Origin: Candidatus Peribacterales bacterium | Lineage (GTDB): Bacteria > Patescibacteriota > Gracilibacteria > Peribacterales > Peribacteraceae | Direction: 5' to 3' | DNA: 13,683 nucleotides | Assembly (NCBI GenBank): GCA_021731345.1 | Contig: JAKFXO010000062.1 | Coordinates: 1-13,683 of the forward strand | Part shown: positions 6,258-12,437 of the stretch, one piece after another | How the letters are laid out: each line of letters opens with the position of its first letter | Numbering within the stretch: position 1 is the first letter of the stretch | Translations under genes and position numbers: made by a program | Notes under the pieces: model-generated | What the model was told of the DNA's origin: nothing | Database searches by the model: none | The model's input: the letters and a program-made list of their open reading frames with translations, nothing else

Positions 6258-6492
6258 TTTTTAGGTGGTCAATTGTAAAGGCGGAAGAAATTAGAATAAT
6301 CCACACCAATGCAGCGTGCGTGTATTCGAGAGCGTACTTACTTTTGATCGGAAGTAATAAGAGTGCCAATGCCCCACCCAATACACCAAAGGACAAACTA
6401 TAGTCTGCAAAACCATACCAACCAGAAACGATAACCGGAGGAAACAAAGCACAAATTGCTGGGATAGCTGCCTTGTAATACCAATTTGTCAT
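6241..6492 (-). CDS. Small three-helix membrane protein, first gene of the cargo operon
   Basis: The 83-residue product starts MTNWYYKAAIP and has three hydrophobic segments (about 7-22, 32-48 and 58-75), separated by short loops and ending in a basic tail (HLKNARTK). The ATG at 6492 lies about 15 nt after the predicted start of a promoter in the right terminal repeat. It also overlaps (ATGA) the stop of the gene upstream. There is no Shine-Dalgarno sequence. With the next two genes it forms an operon of one multi-helix protein, one tethered extracytoplasmic protein and one lipoprotein, which suggests a small envelope complex. I do not recognise the family. Confidence 0.65.
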   Translation of the reverse strand: MTNWYYKAAIPAICALFPPVIVSGWYGFADYSLSFGVLGGALALLLLPIKSKYALEYTHAALVWIILISSAFTIDHLKNARTK

Positions 6493-6956
6493 TGTGCGAA
6501 AGTTTGCCAGTTTATTGTAAAGTAAGCAATACTAGGTCTGAGGGGATAGTTACCTATTTTAAAATGCAGATCGTTCGCTCCTTGGTGTAGATAGGACTTG
6601 AGATCAACGGTGCTTTTCGGTGTTCCTGGATAACACTTTGGTGCAATGATCACAGGTGTGCCATTCACATCGAAGTTCGTAAGACAGTCGTCTCCTCTCA
6701 CGGCAAATTTTGTGTTTTGAAATGGATAGATGTTGACGGATGCCCACACCTCCATTGGTGCCCCCGCCTGTGTGATGGGAATAGATATCGGAAGAACCTC
6801 CGCGCTATGCGCTTTTTGCGGATAACGGTATCGCACATTGTAAATCTTTGGGGTTATCAATGATTCCAGTGTCAGTAGCAGTGCTACCACAAAGAGTACG
6901 AGACATCCTTCTCTAGCGAGACGGCTATGGAAAACTGAAGCGATAGTCTCGCGCAT
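6489..6956 (-). CDS. Membrane-anchored beta-sandwich (galactose-binding-like) protein, C-terminus supplied by the transposon end
   Basis: From the ATG at 6956 the product has 155 residues: a short basic N-terminus (MRETIASVFHSRLAREG), one membrane helix (CLVLFVVALLLTLESLI) and an extracytoplasmic domain. The pattern DDCLTNFDVNG, then STVDLKSYLHQGANDLHFKI, resembles jelly-roll sugar-binding modules (DD-x-L-x-V-NG, then D-L-x-x-Y-L-x-x-G-x-N). Similar modules precede the helices of some bacterial GT-C transferases, so this may be the start of a longer, truncated protein. The codons after FKI (IGNYPLRPS onward) come from the transposon's right repeat and adjoining element DNA. A GTG at 7025 would add 23 residues before the helix; I prefer the ATG. 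The TGA stop overlaps the next start as ATGA. Whether it is functional is uncertain. Confidence 0.55.
   Translation of the reverse strand: MRETIASVFHSRLAREGCLVLFVVALLLTLESLITPKIYNVRYRYPQKAHSAEVLPISIPITQAGAPMEVWASVNIYPFQNTKFAVRGDDCLTNFDVNGTPVIIAPKCYPGTPKSTVDLKSYLHQGANDLHFKIGNYPLRPSIAYFTINWQTFAQ
6514..6542 (-). promoter_or_regulatory. Inward promoter in and beside the right terminal repeat
   Basis: On the minus strand CTCAGA (6542-6537) is followed by 17 bp and then TACAAT (6519-6514). The -10 is good and the -35 weak. These hexamers sit at exactly the same distance from the element end as the transposase promoter does at the left end, supporting a paired arrangement that drives the cargo operon. 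Initiation would be near 6507. Confidence 0.5.
6530..6554 (-). repeat. Right terminal inverted repeat of the transposon
   Basis: Read on the minus strand it starts GGTAACTATCCC and ends CCTAGTA, matching the left end at 21 of 25 positions. It lies within the last codons of the beta-sandwich protein gene. Confidence 0.6.
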
Positions 6957-7131
6957 GGATGAAGAATACTGTGCGAAAGGCGTTGATTCACTTGACTTGA
7001 AATCGCTCCGTTCTATCCTGAACACAGTGCAATCCCGCGTCGCCGTTCTCAGGCAGCAGTCACTTGTTCCGTTCGCAGTCGCTTTCGCGGCCTTCGGTGC
7101 TTTTGCCTTTGCGTACTTTTTCTTCGCCTAA
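6955..7131 (+). CDS. Possible 58-residue tail-anchored membrane protein
   Basis: An ATG at 6955 opens 58 codons: a polar, partly amphipathic N-terminal half (MDEEYCAKGVDSLDLKSLRS) followed by VQSRVAVLRQQSLVP and a C-terminal hydrophobic helix ending AFAFAYFFFA before TAA. Codon choice resembles the neighbouring host genes. It lies 84 bp upstream of aroF on the same strand. Its start overlaps the start of the divergent beta-sandwich gene by 2 bp, which leaves no room for two ordinary upstream regions. It may be a real small protein or the tail of a lost gene; the frame is open upstream only to 6844. Confidence 0.35.
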   Translation: MDEEYCAKGVDSLDLKSLRSILNTVQSRVAVLRQQSLVPFAVAFAAFGAFAFAYFFFA

Positions 7132-7136
7132 GTCTT

Positions 7137-7171
7137 TCTCTCGACCTGAAGCACACGCTTCCCCCGAGAGA
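7137..7171 (+). promoter_or_regulatory. Two-tier hairpin upstream of the aromatic operon
   Basis: TCTCTCG (7137-7143) pairs with CGAGAGA (7165-7171). Inside, GAAGC (7148-7152) pairs with GCTTC (7157-7161) around an ACAC loop. It lies 44 bp before aroF. No T-run follows, so it is not an ordinary intrinsic terminator. A leader or attenuator role is possible but unproven, and no leader peptide rich in aromatic residues is evident. Confidence 0.35.
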
Positions 7172-7215
7172 GGGAGAGGCGGGTTTCTCCATTCTGCCAT
7201 TTTCACCCCCATTCC

Positions 7216-8235
7216 ATGCTCGTCGTCCTTAAAGAGAAGAACAACAAGCCGCTCCTTCATGATATTCGCGAGCTCCTGAAAACAAAGTACGGTTGTGACT
7301 CGCACGTCATTGGCGAGAACCAGCGCGTGCTTGCGGTCACCGGAGACACGTCTGCGGTGGAGATTGAGCTCTTGAAAAGTTTGGAGGGAGTTCGCTCAGT
7401 CGACCGTGTCGATAGGCCGTACAAACTAGCATCTCGTGAAAAGAAAAATCGGACACTCATCGAAGTCTCCAAAGACTGCGTCATCGGTGACCCGAAATCC
7501 GTCGTTATTATCGCGGGTCCGTGTTCCATCGACTCCGAAGGCCAGCTGGATGAAGCTGCCGCAATGGCGAAAGATAAAGGTGTGAAAATCCTCCGTGGTG
7601 GCGCATTCAAGCCTCGTACTGGTCCGTACTCGTTTCAGGGCAAGGGGCTTGAGGGCCTCAAGATGCTTCGTAAAGCCGGTGACAAGTACGGCATGAAGAC
7701 AATCTCTGAAATCATGAAAGCTGAAGATTTACCTGCGTTTGAAGAAATGGCGGACATGCTTCAGATCGGCGCACGAAATATGCAGAACTACGAACTTCTG
7801 AAGGCTGTCGGTAAATCCAAAAAGCCCGTCATGCTGAAACGCGGACTAGCTGCGACACTAGAGGAGTGGCTTTTGGCCGCTGAGTACATTCTCGCTGGAG
7901 GAAATGAGAACGTCATGCTTTGTGAGCGCGGCATCCGTACATTTGAAGAAGAGGTCCGTTTCACACTCTGTCTCGGTTCCATTCCGGCACTGCGTGAGCT
8001 CACGCATCTTCCTATCATCGTGGACCCGAGCCATGCCATGGGCAAAACACGCTGGGTGAAAGACGCTGCTCTTGGCGGCGTCGCAGTCGGCGCTGATGGA
8101 CTCATCATTGAGATCCATCCTCGTCCGCATGAATCCAGCTGTGACGCTGCTCAACTGCTTGATAAAGAGCATTGGAGTGACTGTATGACCGGTATTACCG
8201 CTGTAGCAAACGCTATCTCTAAACACGTCTCCTAA
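7216..8235 (+). CDS. aroF: 3-deoxy-D-arabino-heptulosonate 7-phosphate (DAHP) synthase, type I beta
   Basis: The enzyme condenses phosphoenolpyruvate with erythrose 4-phosphate, the entry step of the shikimate pathway, in the cytoplasm. Residues 1 to about 72 (MLVVLKEKNNKPLLHDI onward) form the ferredoxin-like N-terminal domain known to mediate feedback control in Thermotoga-type enzymes. The barrel follows, with IIAGPCSIDS (metal ligand C103), FKPRTGPYSFQG, GARNMQNY, MLKRG, DPSHAMGKTRW (H273) and EIHPRPHESSCDAAQ (E299, D310). All four metal ligands of the family are present and the 339-residue length is normal. The N-terminal domain suggests inhibition by aromatic end products; which one cannot be read from sequence. 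It is the first gene of the aromatic operon. The start has no Shine-Dalgarno sequence. The symbol follows common use for this type. Confidence 0.96.
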   Translation: MLVVLKEKNNKPLLHDIRELLKTKYGCDSHVIGENQRVLAVTGDTSAVEIELLKSLEGVRSVDRVDRPYKLASREKKNRTLIEVSKDCVIGDPKSVVIIAGPCSIDSEGQLDEAAAMAKDKGVKILRGGAFKPRTGPYSFQGKGLEGLKMLRKAGDKYGMKTISEIMKAEDLPAFEEMADMLQIGARNMQNYELLKAVGKSKKPVMLKRGLAATLEEWLLAAEYILAGGNENVMLCERGIRTFEEEVRFTLCLGSIPALRELTHLPIIVDPSHAMGKTRWVKDAALGGVAVGADGLIIEIHPRPHESSCDAAQLLDKEHWSDCMTGITAVANAISKHVS

Positions 8236-8248
8236 GTACTCTTTGCAT

Positions 8249-9280
8249 ATGCATACTGTCACTCTCACTCCACCGGCTCGAGGAAATCCAGGAACTGATA
8301 TTCAGATCGGATCCGGTGCACTCGCATATGTATCGAAACTGGTAAAAGGGCATGACCGCGTTGTCATTCTCTTTGATGAGTCCATTGAAGAGATCGCCCT
8401 GCGCCTTGTGATTGGTGACTCTCTCCGTATACCTGTGAAGAGTGGTGATGCGTCCAAGTCACTAGCAGAAGTGGATCGTATCGTGTCTGTCATGCTCCAG
8501 AACGGTTGCACGCGCAAAACACTCCTTATTTGTGTTGGCGGCGGAATGATGACCGACCTCGGAGGATTCGTCGCTAGTGTGTTCATGCGTGGCATCTCGT
8601 GTGTGCTCGTACCGACAACACTCCTCGGCATGGTCGATGCCGCTATTGGTGGTAAGACTGCGGTGAACGTGGGTTCGAAGAAAAATATGATTGGCACCAT
8701 CACACACCCTCAGTCGGTACTCATCGACACGGATCTCCTCACATCACTTCCTGACTCACAACTATCGGAAGGTCTTTCTGAGATCATCAAAATCGCAGCA
8801 ATTGTTGATCATCCGTTTTTCGAGTGGCTGGAAGATGTCATGCCACAGATTCTGAAACGTCATCCGATCGTCCTGGAAGAGTGTGTACTACGCGCCGTCA
8901 CTGCCAAGGTGAACATCGTGCAGGCAGATGAACACGATAGAGATGAGCGCCTACTTCTGAACTTCGGTCATACGGTCGGACATGCTGTGGAAGCGCTTTC
9001 TGCGTACAAACTCTCCCACGGCAATTGCGTCAGCATTGGCGTGGTAGCTGAAATGAAGCTAGCAAACTTTAAGGATGCTACACGCGTTGAGAAGCTTTTG
9101 GCTGCTGCAGGTCTACCGCTTGAGATTCCGAAGACTATGAAGCCAGATGATCTGTGGACCGTGATGCTTTCCGATAAAAAGAACGAAAAAGGAGTCGTGA
9201 AGATTGCGGTTCCGAAACGTCTTGGTGAAGGCAGCGTACAGATCCTCTCAAAAGAAACATTCCTGACACTCTTTTCATGA
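8249..9280 (+). CDS. aroB: 3-dehydroquinate synthase
   Basis: This NAD- and zinc-dependent enzyme cyclises DAHP to 3-dehydroquinate, the second step. Motifs from the ATG at 8249 (343 residues): the nucleotide-binding CVGGGMMTDLGGFVASVFMRG (about 95-115), VPTTLLGMVDAAIGGKTAVN, the SEIIK motif with zinc ligand E178, NFGHTVGHAVEAL with H241, and LSHGNCVSIG with H257. The late DKKNEKG loop is also typical. An in-frame TTG two codons upstream (8243) is possible but less likely. The gene starts 13 bp after aroF and overlaps the next gene by 4 bp (ATGA), so translation is probably coupled. Length and residues are normal for the family. Confidence 0.96.
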   Translation: MHTVTLTPPARGNPGTDIQIGSGALAYVSKLVKGHDRVVILFDESIEEIALRLVIGDSLRIPVKSGDASKSLAEVDRIVSVMLQNGCTRKTLLICVGGGMMTDLGGFVASVFMRGISCVLVPTTLLGMVDAAIGGKTAVNVGSKKNMIGTITHPQSVLIDTDLLTSLPDSQLSEGLSEIIKIAAIVDHPFFEWLEDVMPQILKRHPIVLEECVLRAVTAKVNIVQADEHDRDERLLLNFGHTVGHAVEALSAYKLSHGNCVSIGVVAEMKLANFKDATRVEKLLAAAGLPLEIPKTMKPDDLWTVMLSDKKNEKGVVKIAVPKRLGEGSVQILSKETFLTLFS

Positions 9281-11052
9281 GTCAGCCACTCCGCATACCG
9301 GCAATGCGGATGCCTTCTGACTGCAGTTTTGCGCTTCCCGGATCGAAGTCTCATGCGAACCGTGCCATTGTTGCTGCATGTTTAGCATCTGGACGCACTG
9401 TTCTTCGTGGGGCTACTGCTTGTGACGATGTTGATGTCATGGTGGCCAATCTCAAGAAGATGGGGTTTCGCATCGAATGGCAAGATAGGGAGTGTGGAGA
9501 GATTGTGATTCACGGAGGCATGCCGACAACTCCAGGTAAAGCTCTGCTTGACTGTCACAACGCCGGAACTACGATCAGATTTCTTTCGTCGGTCGCGTCC
9601 CGCATTCCCGGCGAGTGGACACTCACTGGGGACGAGCACATGCGCAAGCGTCCGATTGGCGATCTCACGTCATCGCTTACATCTCTTGGCGCAGTGTTGC
9701 GTGATACGAACGGATGTCCGCCGATTCACATCACCGGCGGCACAATGAAAGGTGGACGCGTACGGCTGAAGGCTGACCGAAGTAGTCAGTTTGTGACGTC
9801 ACTTCTTCTCATTGCGCCAACACTTGCAGGCGGACTCGAGATAGAGATCGACGGTGATCTCACCTCATCCGGATACATCGATCTAACACTGAAGGTAATG
9901 AAAGATTTTGGTATACAGATAAGAAAAGAAAAGAATACTTTTTTTGTACAAGAAAAAGCTTATAACGCATCCAATTCCTACAATATCGAAGGGGATTGGA
10001 GTGCAGCGGGAGCGTGGCTCGTTCTCAACGCTCTCACGGGAAGTAGTGTTGCGATGACGAATCTTGAGAGCAGTTCTGATCAGTCAGATAGCAAGCTTCC
10101 TGTCATCATCGAAACACTACGAAAGTCAGGTGATCAGACCGTGGATTGCACTGACGTTCCGGATCAGACCATGAACATCGCGGCACTTGCCGCATGTCGC
10201 AAGGGCAACACCGTTCTCCAAGGTATCGCAAATCTCCGCAAAAAAGAGTGTGATCGTATCCGCGTCACCGCGACTGAGTTAGCAAAAGCTGGCGTCAATA
10301 TTCTCGAAAAAGGCGATGAGCTCCATATTCGCGGCGCAGGATCACTCGCAAAAATTTCTCAGAACGCAAAGGCCGTCACACTCGATCCACACGATGATCA
10401 TCGCATGGCAATGTGCTTTGCAGTTCTTGGACTTGTTCGAGGCAACATCACAATCAAGAATCCTAATTGCGTTAAAAAGAGTTACCCGAATTTCTTTCGT
10501 GATCTTGAGACCGTCGTCCGCTCGGGCAAAACCGTGAGTATTGTTGGTATGCGTGGAGTAGGGAAGTCGGCTCTTGGTAGGAAGCTGAGCTCGAAAGTAG
10601 GCATGAAACACATCGATAGTGACCATGTATTTGAAGATCGTCATGGTCCGATTCGTGATTTCATCGCTCAAAAAGGTTGGGATGAATTCCGTAAAAAAGA
10701 AGAAGAGGTGATCGCGTCTCTCATCAAGCCTGGCTTTGTACTATCGCTCGGAGGAGGGGCTCTTGGTTCCGCCAAAACCCGCAAGCTGATCAAAGAAAAA
10801 ACGATAGCTGTCTGGCTGCAGGCAAAAGAGTCGGAGCTCATCAAGAGGCTTCAGAGTGGCAAGAGGCCACCTCTCACAAATCTTCCGCTCCACGAAGAAG
10901 TTCGTAAATTCCTCCTGGAGCGCGGCCCGCACTACCGTGAAGTCGCAGCGATGGAAATTTCTCCGAAGCTACGTTTTTCGGAACAAGTTCCGCACGTCCT
11001 CAAAACTCTCCGCGATATTTTTCTCGGCATTTCACCAAAGCCACGACGCTGA
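9277..11052 (+). CDS. aroA: Bifunctional EPSP synthase / shikimate kinase fusion
   Basis: The 591-residue protein joins two enzymes. Residues 1 to about 415 are 5-enolpyruvylshikimate-3-phosphate synthase: PGSKSHANRA at 21-30, CHNAGTTIRF, SSQFVTSLLL, VPDQTMNIAALAA (the catalytic-Asp region), NLRKKECDRI, DPHDDHRMAM and KKSYPNFF. Residues from about 418 to 591 are shikimate kinase: Walker A GMRGVGKS at 424-431, DSD in HIDSDHVFE, FRKKEEE with the shikimate-contacting Arg, LSLGGGA and the lid region GKRPPL. Both domains look complete, and the linker between them is almost absent (LETVVRSGKTVSIVG). The kinase acts one step before the synthase, so shikimate 3-phosphate could pass between domains. 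The gene overlaps aroB by 4 nt and the next gene by 1 nt (TGATG). Reference naming could be aroA or aroAK. Confidence 0.95.
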   Translation: MSQPLRIPAMRMPSDCSFALPGSKSHANRAIVAACLASGRTVLRGATACDDVDVMVANLKKMGFRIEWQDRECGEIVIHGGMPTTPGKALLDCHNAGTTIRFLSSVASRIPGEWTLTGDEHMRKRPIGDLTSSLTSLGAVLRDTNGCPPIHITGGTMKGGRVRLKADRSSQFVTSLLLIAPTLAGGLEIEIDGDLTSSGYIDLTLKVMKDFGIQIRKEKNTFFVQEKAYNASNSYNIEGDWSAAGAWLVLNALTGSSVAMTNLESSSDQSDSKLPVIIETLRKSGDQTVDCTDVPDQTMNIAALAACRKGNTVLQGIANLRKKECDRIRVTATELAKAGVNILEKGDELHIRGAGSLAKISQNAKAVTLDPHDDHRMAMCFAVLGLVRGNITIKNPNCVKKSYPNFFRDLETVVRSGKTVSIVGMRGVGKSALGRKLSSKVGMKHIDSDHVFEDRHGPIRDFIAQKGWDEFRKKEEEVIASLIKPGFVLSLGGGALGSAKTRKLIKEKTIAVWLQAKESELIKRLQSGKRPPLTNLPLHEEVRKFLLERGPHYREVAAMEISPKLRFSEQVPHVLKTLRDIFLGISPKPRR

Positions 11053-12437
11053 TGTTCGTCATTACACTTCCTCCATCGGCTGCCAAAGACCCAAAAGCTT
11101 TTGCTCAGAAAGCCAAACGTGCTGGAGCTGATATTCTTGAAATTCGTTCTGATCTGACGCCGCACGTCGAACGATTTTCTTCACCGCTACCGCTTCTTGT
11201 CGCCATTCGCGGTACAGATGTTGGACTCATTGATCAGCTGACTCCTGCATACGTCGACAGTGAAAACGTTGCAGATGCAGTGTGGGTTCCGAAAGGCTCG
11301 AAGCTGATTCTCAGTTTTCATGATCACGCTGCGACTCCGTCTTTTGCAATCCTGAAGAAAGTCGTAACAGGCATGCTCACAGAAAAGCCGTGGGCCATCA
11401 AAATCGCGACGTTTGTGCAGTCATATGACGATCTTGTGACACTTGAGAAACTTCAGGCTTGGCTCGAAAAAAATACGCAGCGTTCCATTGTTCTGGGCAT
11501 GGGTCCATTGGCGCATCTGTCACGTGTCACATCGCCGCTTCACAATGCTCTCACGTATGCAACGCTTAATGCTGCTGATGCAGCAGCACCTGGGCAACTA
11601 CCGATGTCACTGTACGCACTGATGAAAGGACGAAAAAACCCCAAGCTCTTCGGTATTCTCGGTGGCCCCCACATCACTGCGTCTTTGAGTCCGGTTATTC
11701 ATAACGCGCTATTTCAGCGCCATAAGATCGATGCGCTTTACTCATGTTTTCCATCGGAAAATTTTGCATCGACGATGAAAGCGTTCAAAAAACTCGGGAT
11801 CAAAGGCCTCTCGGTGACGGCACCTTTCAAGCATGACGCATTCGAAGCAGCGTCAAAAAAAGAACCGTTTGCTGAGAAGTTGGGTGTAGCAAATACGCTC
11901 GTGAAGTCGGGTACAAAGTGGAAGGGGTTCATCACGGATTCTTACGGGATTTATGAAGGCTATCCCGAGCTTGAGAACGTGCAAAAAGTTGCCATCCTTG
12001 GAGCCGGTGGTGCAGTTCCCTCAGCCATTCTGGCCGTACGGTCACGTAGTCATAGCGCGCGCGTCACCGTGTTTGCCAGAGACCCGAAAAAGGCGAAGAA
12101 AAACCTCCAACAATTTGACGTCACTGTCGACGATCTGGCGCATGCGAGTTCTTTTATGGCTGATGCCGTTATCTGCGCGGTGTCGGAAGACATTTCACCC
12201 CCATTGCCATCACGAGCATCCAAAAAATCTATCGCTATTGATCTCCGGTACGGTAAAGAAACGCAGTTCATGAAAGCTGCGCGTGCCAAGAATTTTCGCG
12301 TTCGCAACGGTACGGATATGCTCATCCACCAAGCTCTCAAGCAATTCCGTCACTTTACGGGTAAAACAGCCTATGATGACGATGCTTCGTACCTGCGCAA
12401 GATTTTGACTTCTTTCCTTTCTCACCATGGCAAGTAA
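11052..12437 (+). CDS. aroDE: Bifunctional type I 3-dehydroquinate dehydratase / shikimate dehydrogenase fusion
   Basis: The 461-residue protein carries the third and fourth pathway steps. Residues 1 to about 197 are type I dehydroquinate dehydratase: ADILEIRSDL (E30, R32), LILSFHDH (H90), WAIKIAT with the Schiff-base lysine K117, LGMGPLAHLSRV (R158) and AAAPGQLP. Residues from about 198 are NADP-dependent shikimate dehydrogenase: FGILGGPHITASLSPVIHN (shikimate-binding serines 211 and 213), LSVTAPFK with catalytic K260, GVANTLV, GFITDSYG with D296, and the dinucleotide-binding ILGAGGAVPSAI. The dehydratase domain is a little short but keeps its key residues. Fused aroD-aroE proteins are known from plants and chlamydiae. 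The gene starts one base inside the previous stop and overlaps aroC by 11 nt. Confidence 0.94.
   Translation: MFVITLPPSAAKDPKAFAQKAKRAGADILEIRSDLTPHVERFSSPLPLLVAIRGTDVGLIDQLTPAYVDSENVADAVWVPKGSKLILSFHDHAATPSFAILKKVVTGMLTEKPWAIKIATFVQSYDDLVTLEKLQAWLEKNTQRSIVLGMGPLAHLSRVTSPLHNALTYATLNAADAAAPGQLPMSLYALMKGRKNPKLFGILGGPHITASLSPVIHNALFQRHKIDALYSCFPSENFASTMKAFKKLGIKGLSVTAPFKHDAFEAASKKEPFAEKLGVANTLVKSGTKWKGFITDSYGIYEGYPELENVQKVAILGAGGAVPSAILAVRSRSHSARVTVFARDPKKAKKNLQQFDVTVDDLAHASSFMADAVICAVSEDISPPLPSRASKKSIAIDLRYGKETQFMKAARAKNFRVRNGTDMLIHQALKQFRHFTGKTAYDDDASYLRKILTSFLSHHGK

Larger units (their letters stand above)
3507..6554. mobile_element. IS1595-family (ISXO2-like) transposon with structured non-coding region and cargo operon
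   Basis: The proposed 3,048-bp element is bounded by 25-bp inverted repeats (21/25 identical, the outer 12 perfect). From left to right it contains the transposase gene, about 880 bp without genes but dense in inverted repeats, and a minus-strand operon of three small envelope genes. By eye the cargo is more AT-rich than the aro operon. Known IS1595-family elements include members with passenger genes and typically make 8-bp target duplications. Here the 8 bp outside the ends (gttttttt and tattttaa) do not match. The left boundary is strong: it abuts the transposase promoter and cuts a gene. The right boundary rests on the inverted repeat and the change of composition. Confidence 0.65.

Noticed and set aside
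3499..6562. 8-bp target duplication flanking the transposon
   Set aside because: The flanking octamers gttttttt and tattttaa differ at several positions; both are merely T/A-rich.
4412..7154. Shared 12-mer gacctgaagcac at the end of the transposase gene and upstream of aroF
   Set aside because: A few direct 12-bp matches are expected by chance in a window of this size, and neither copy sits at a meaningful boundary.
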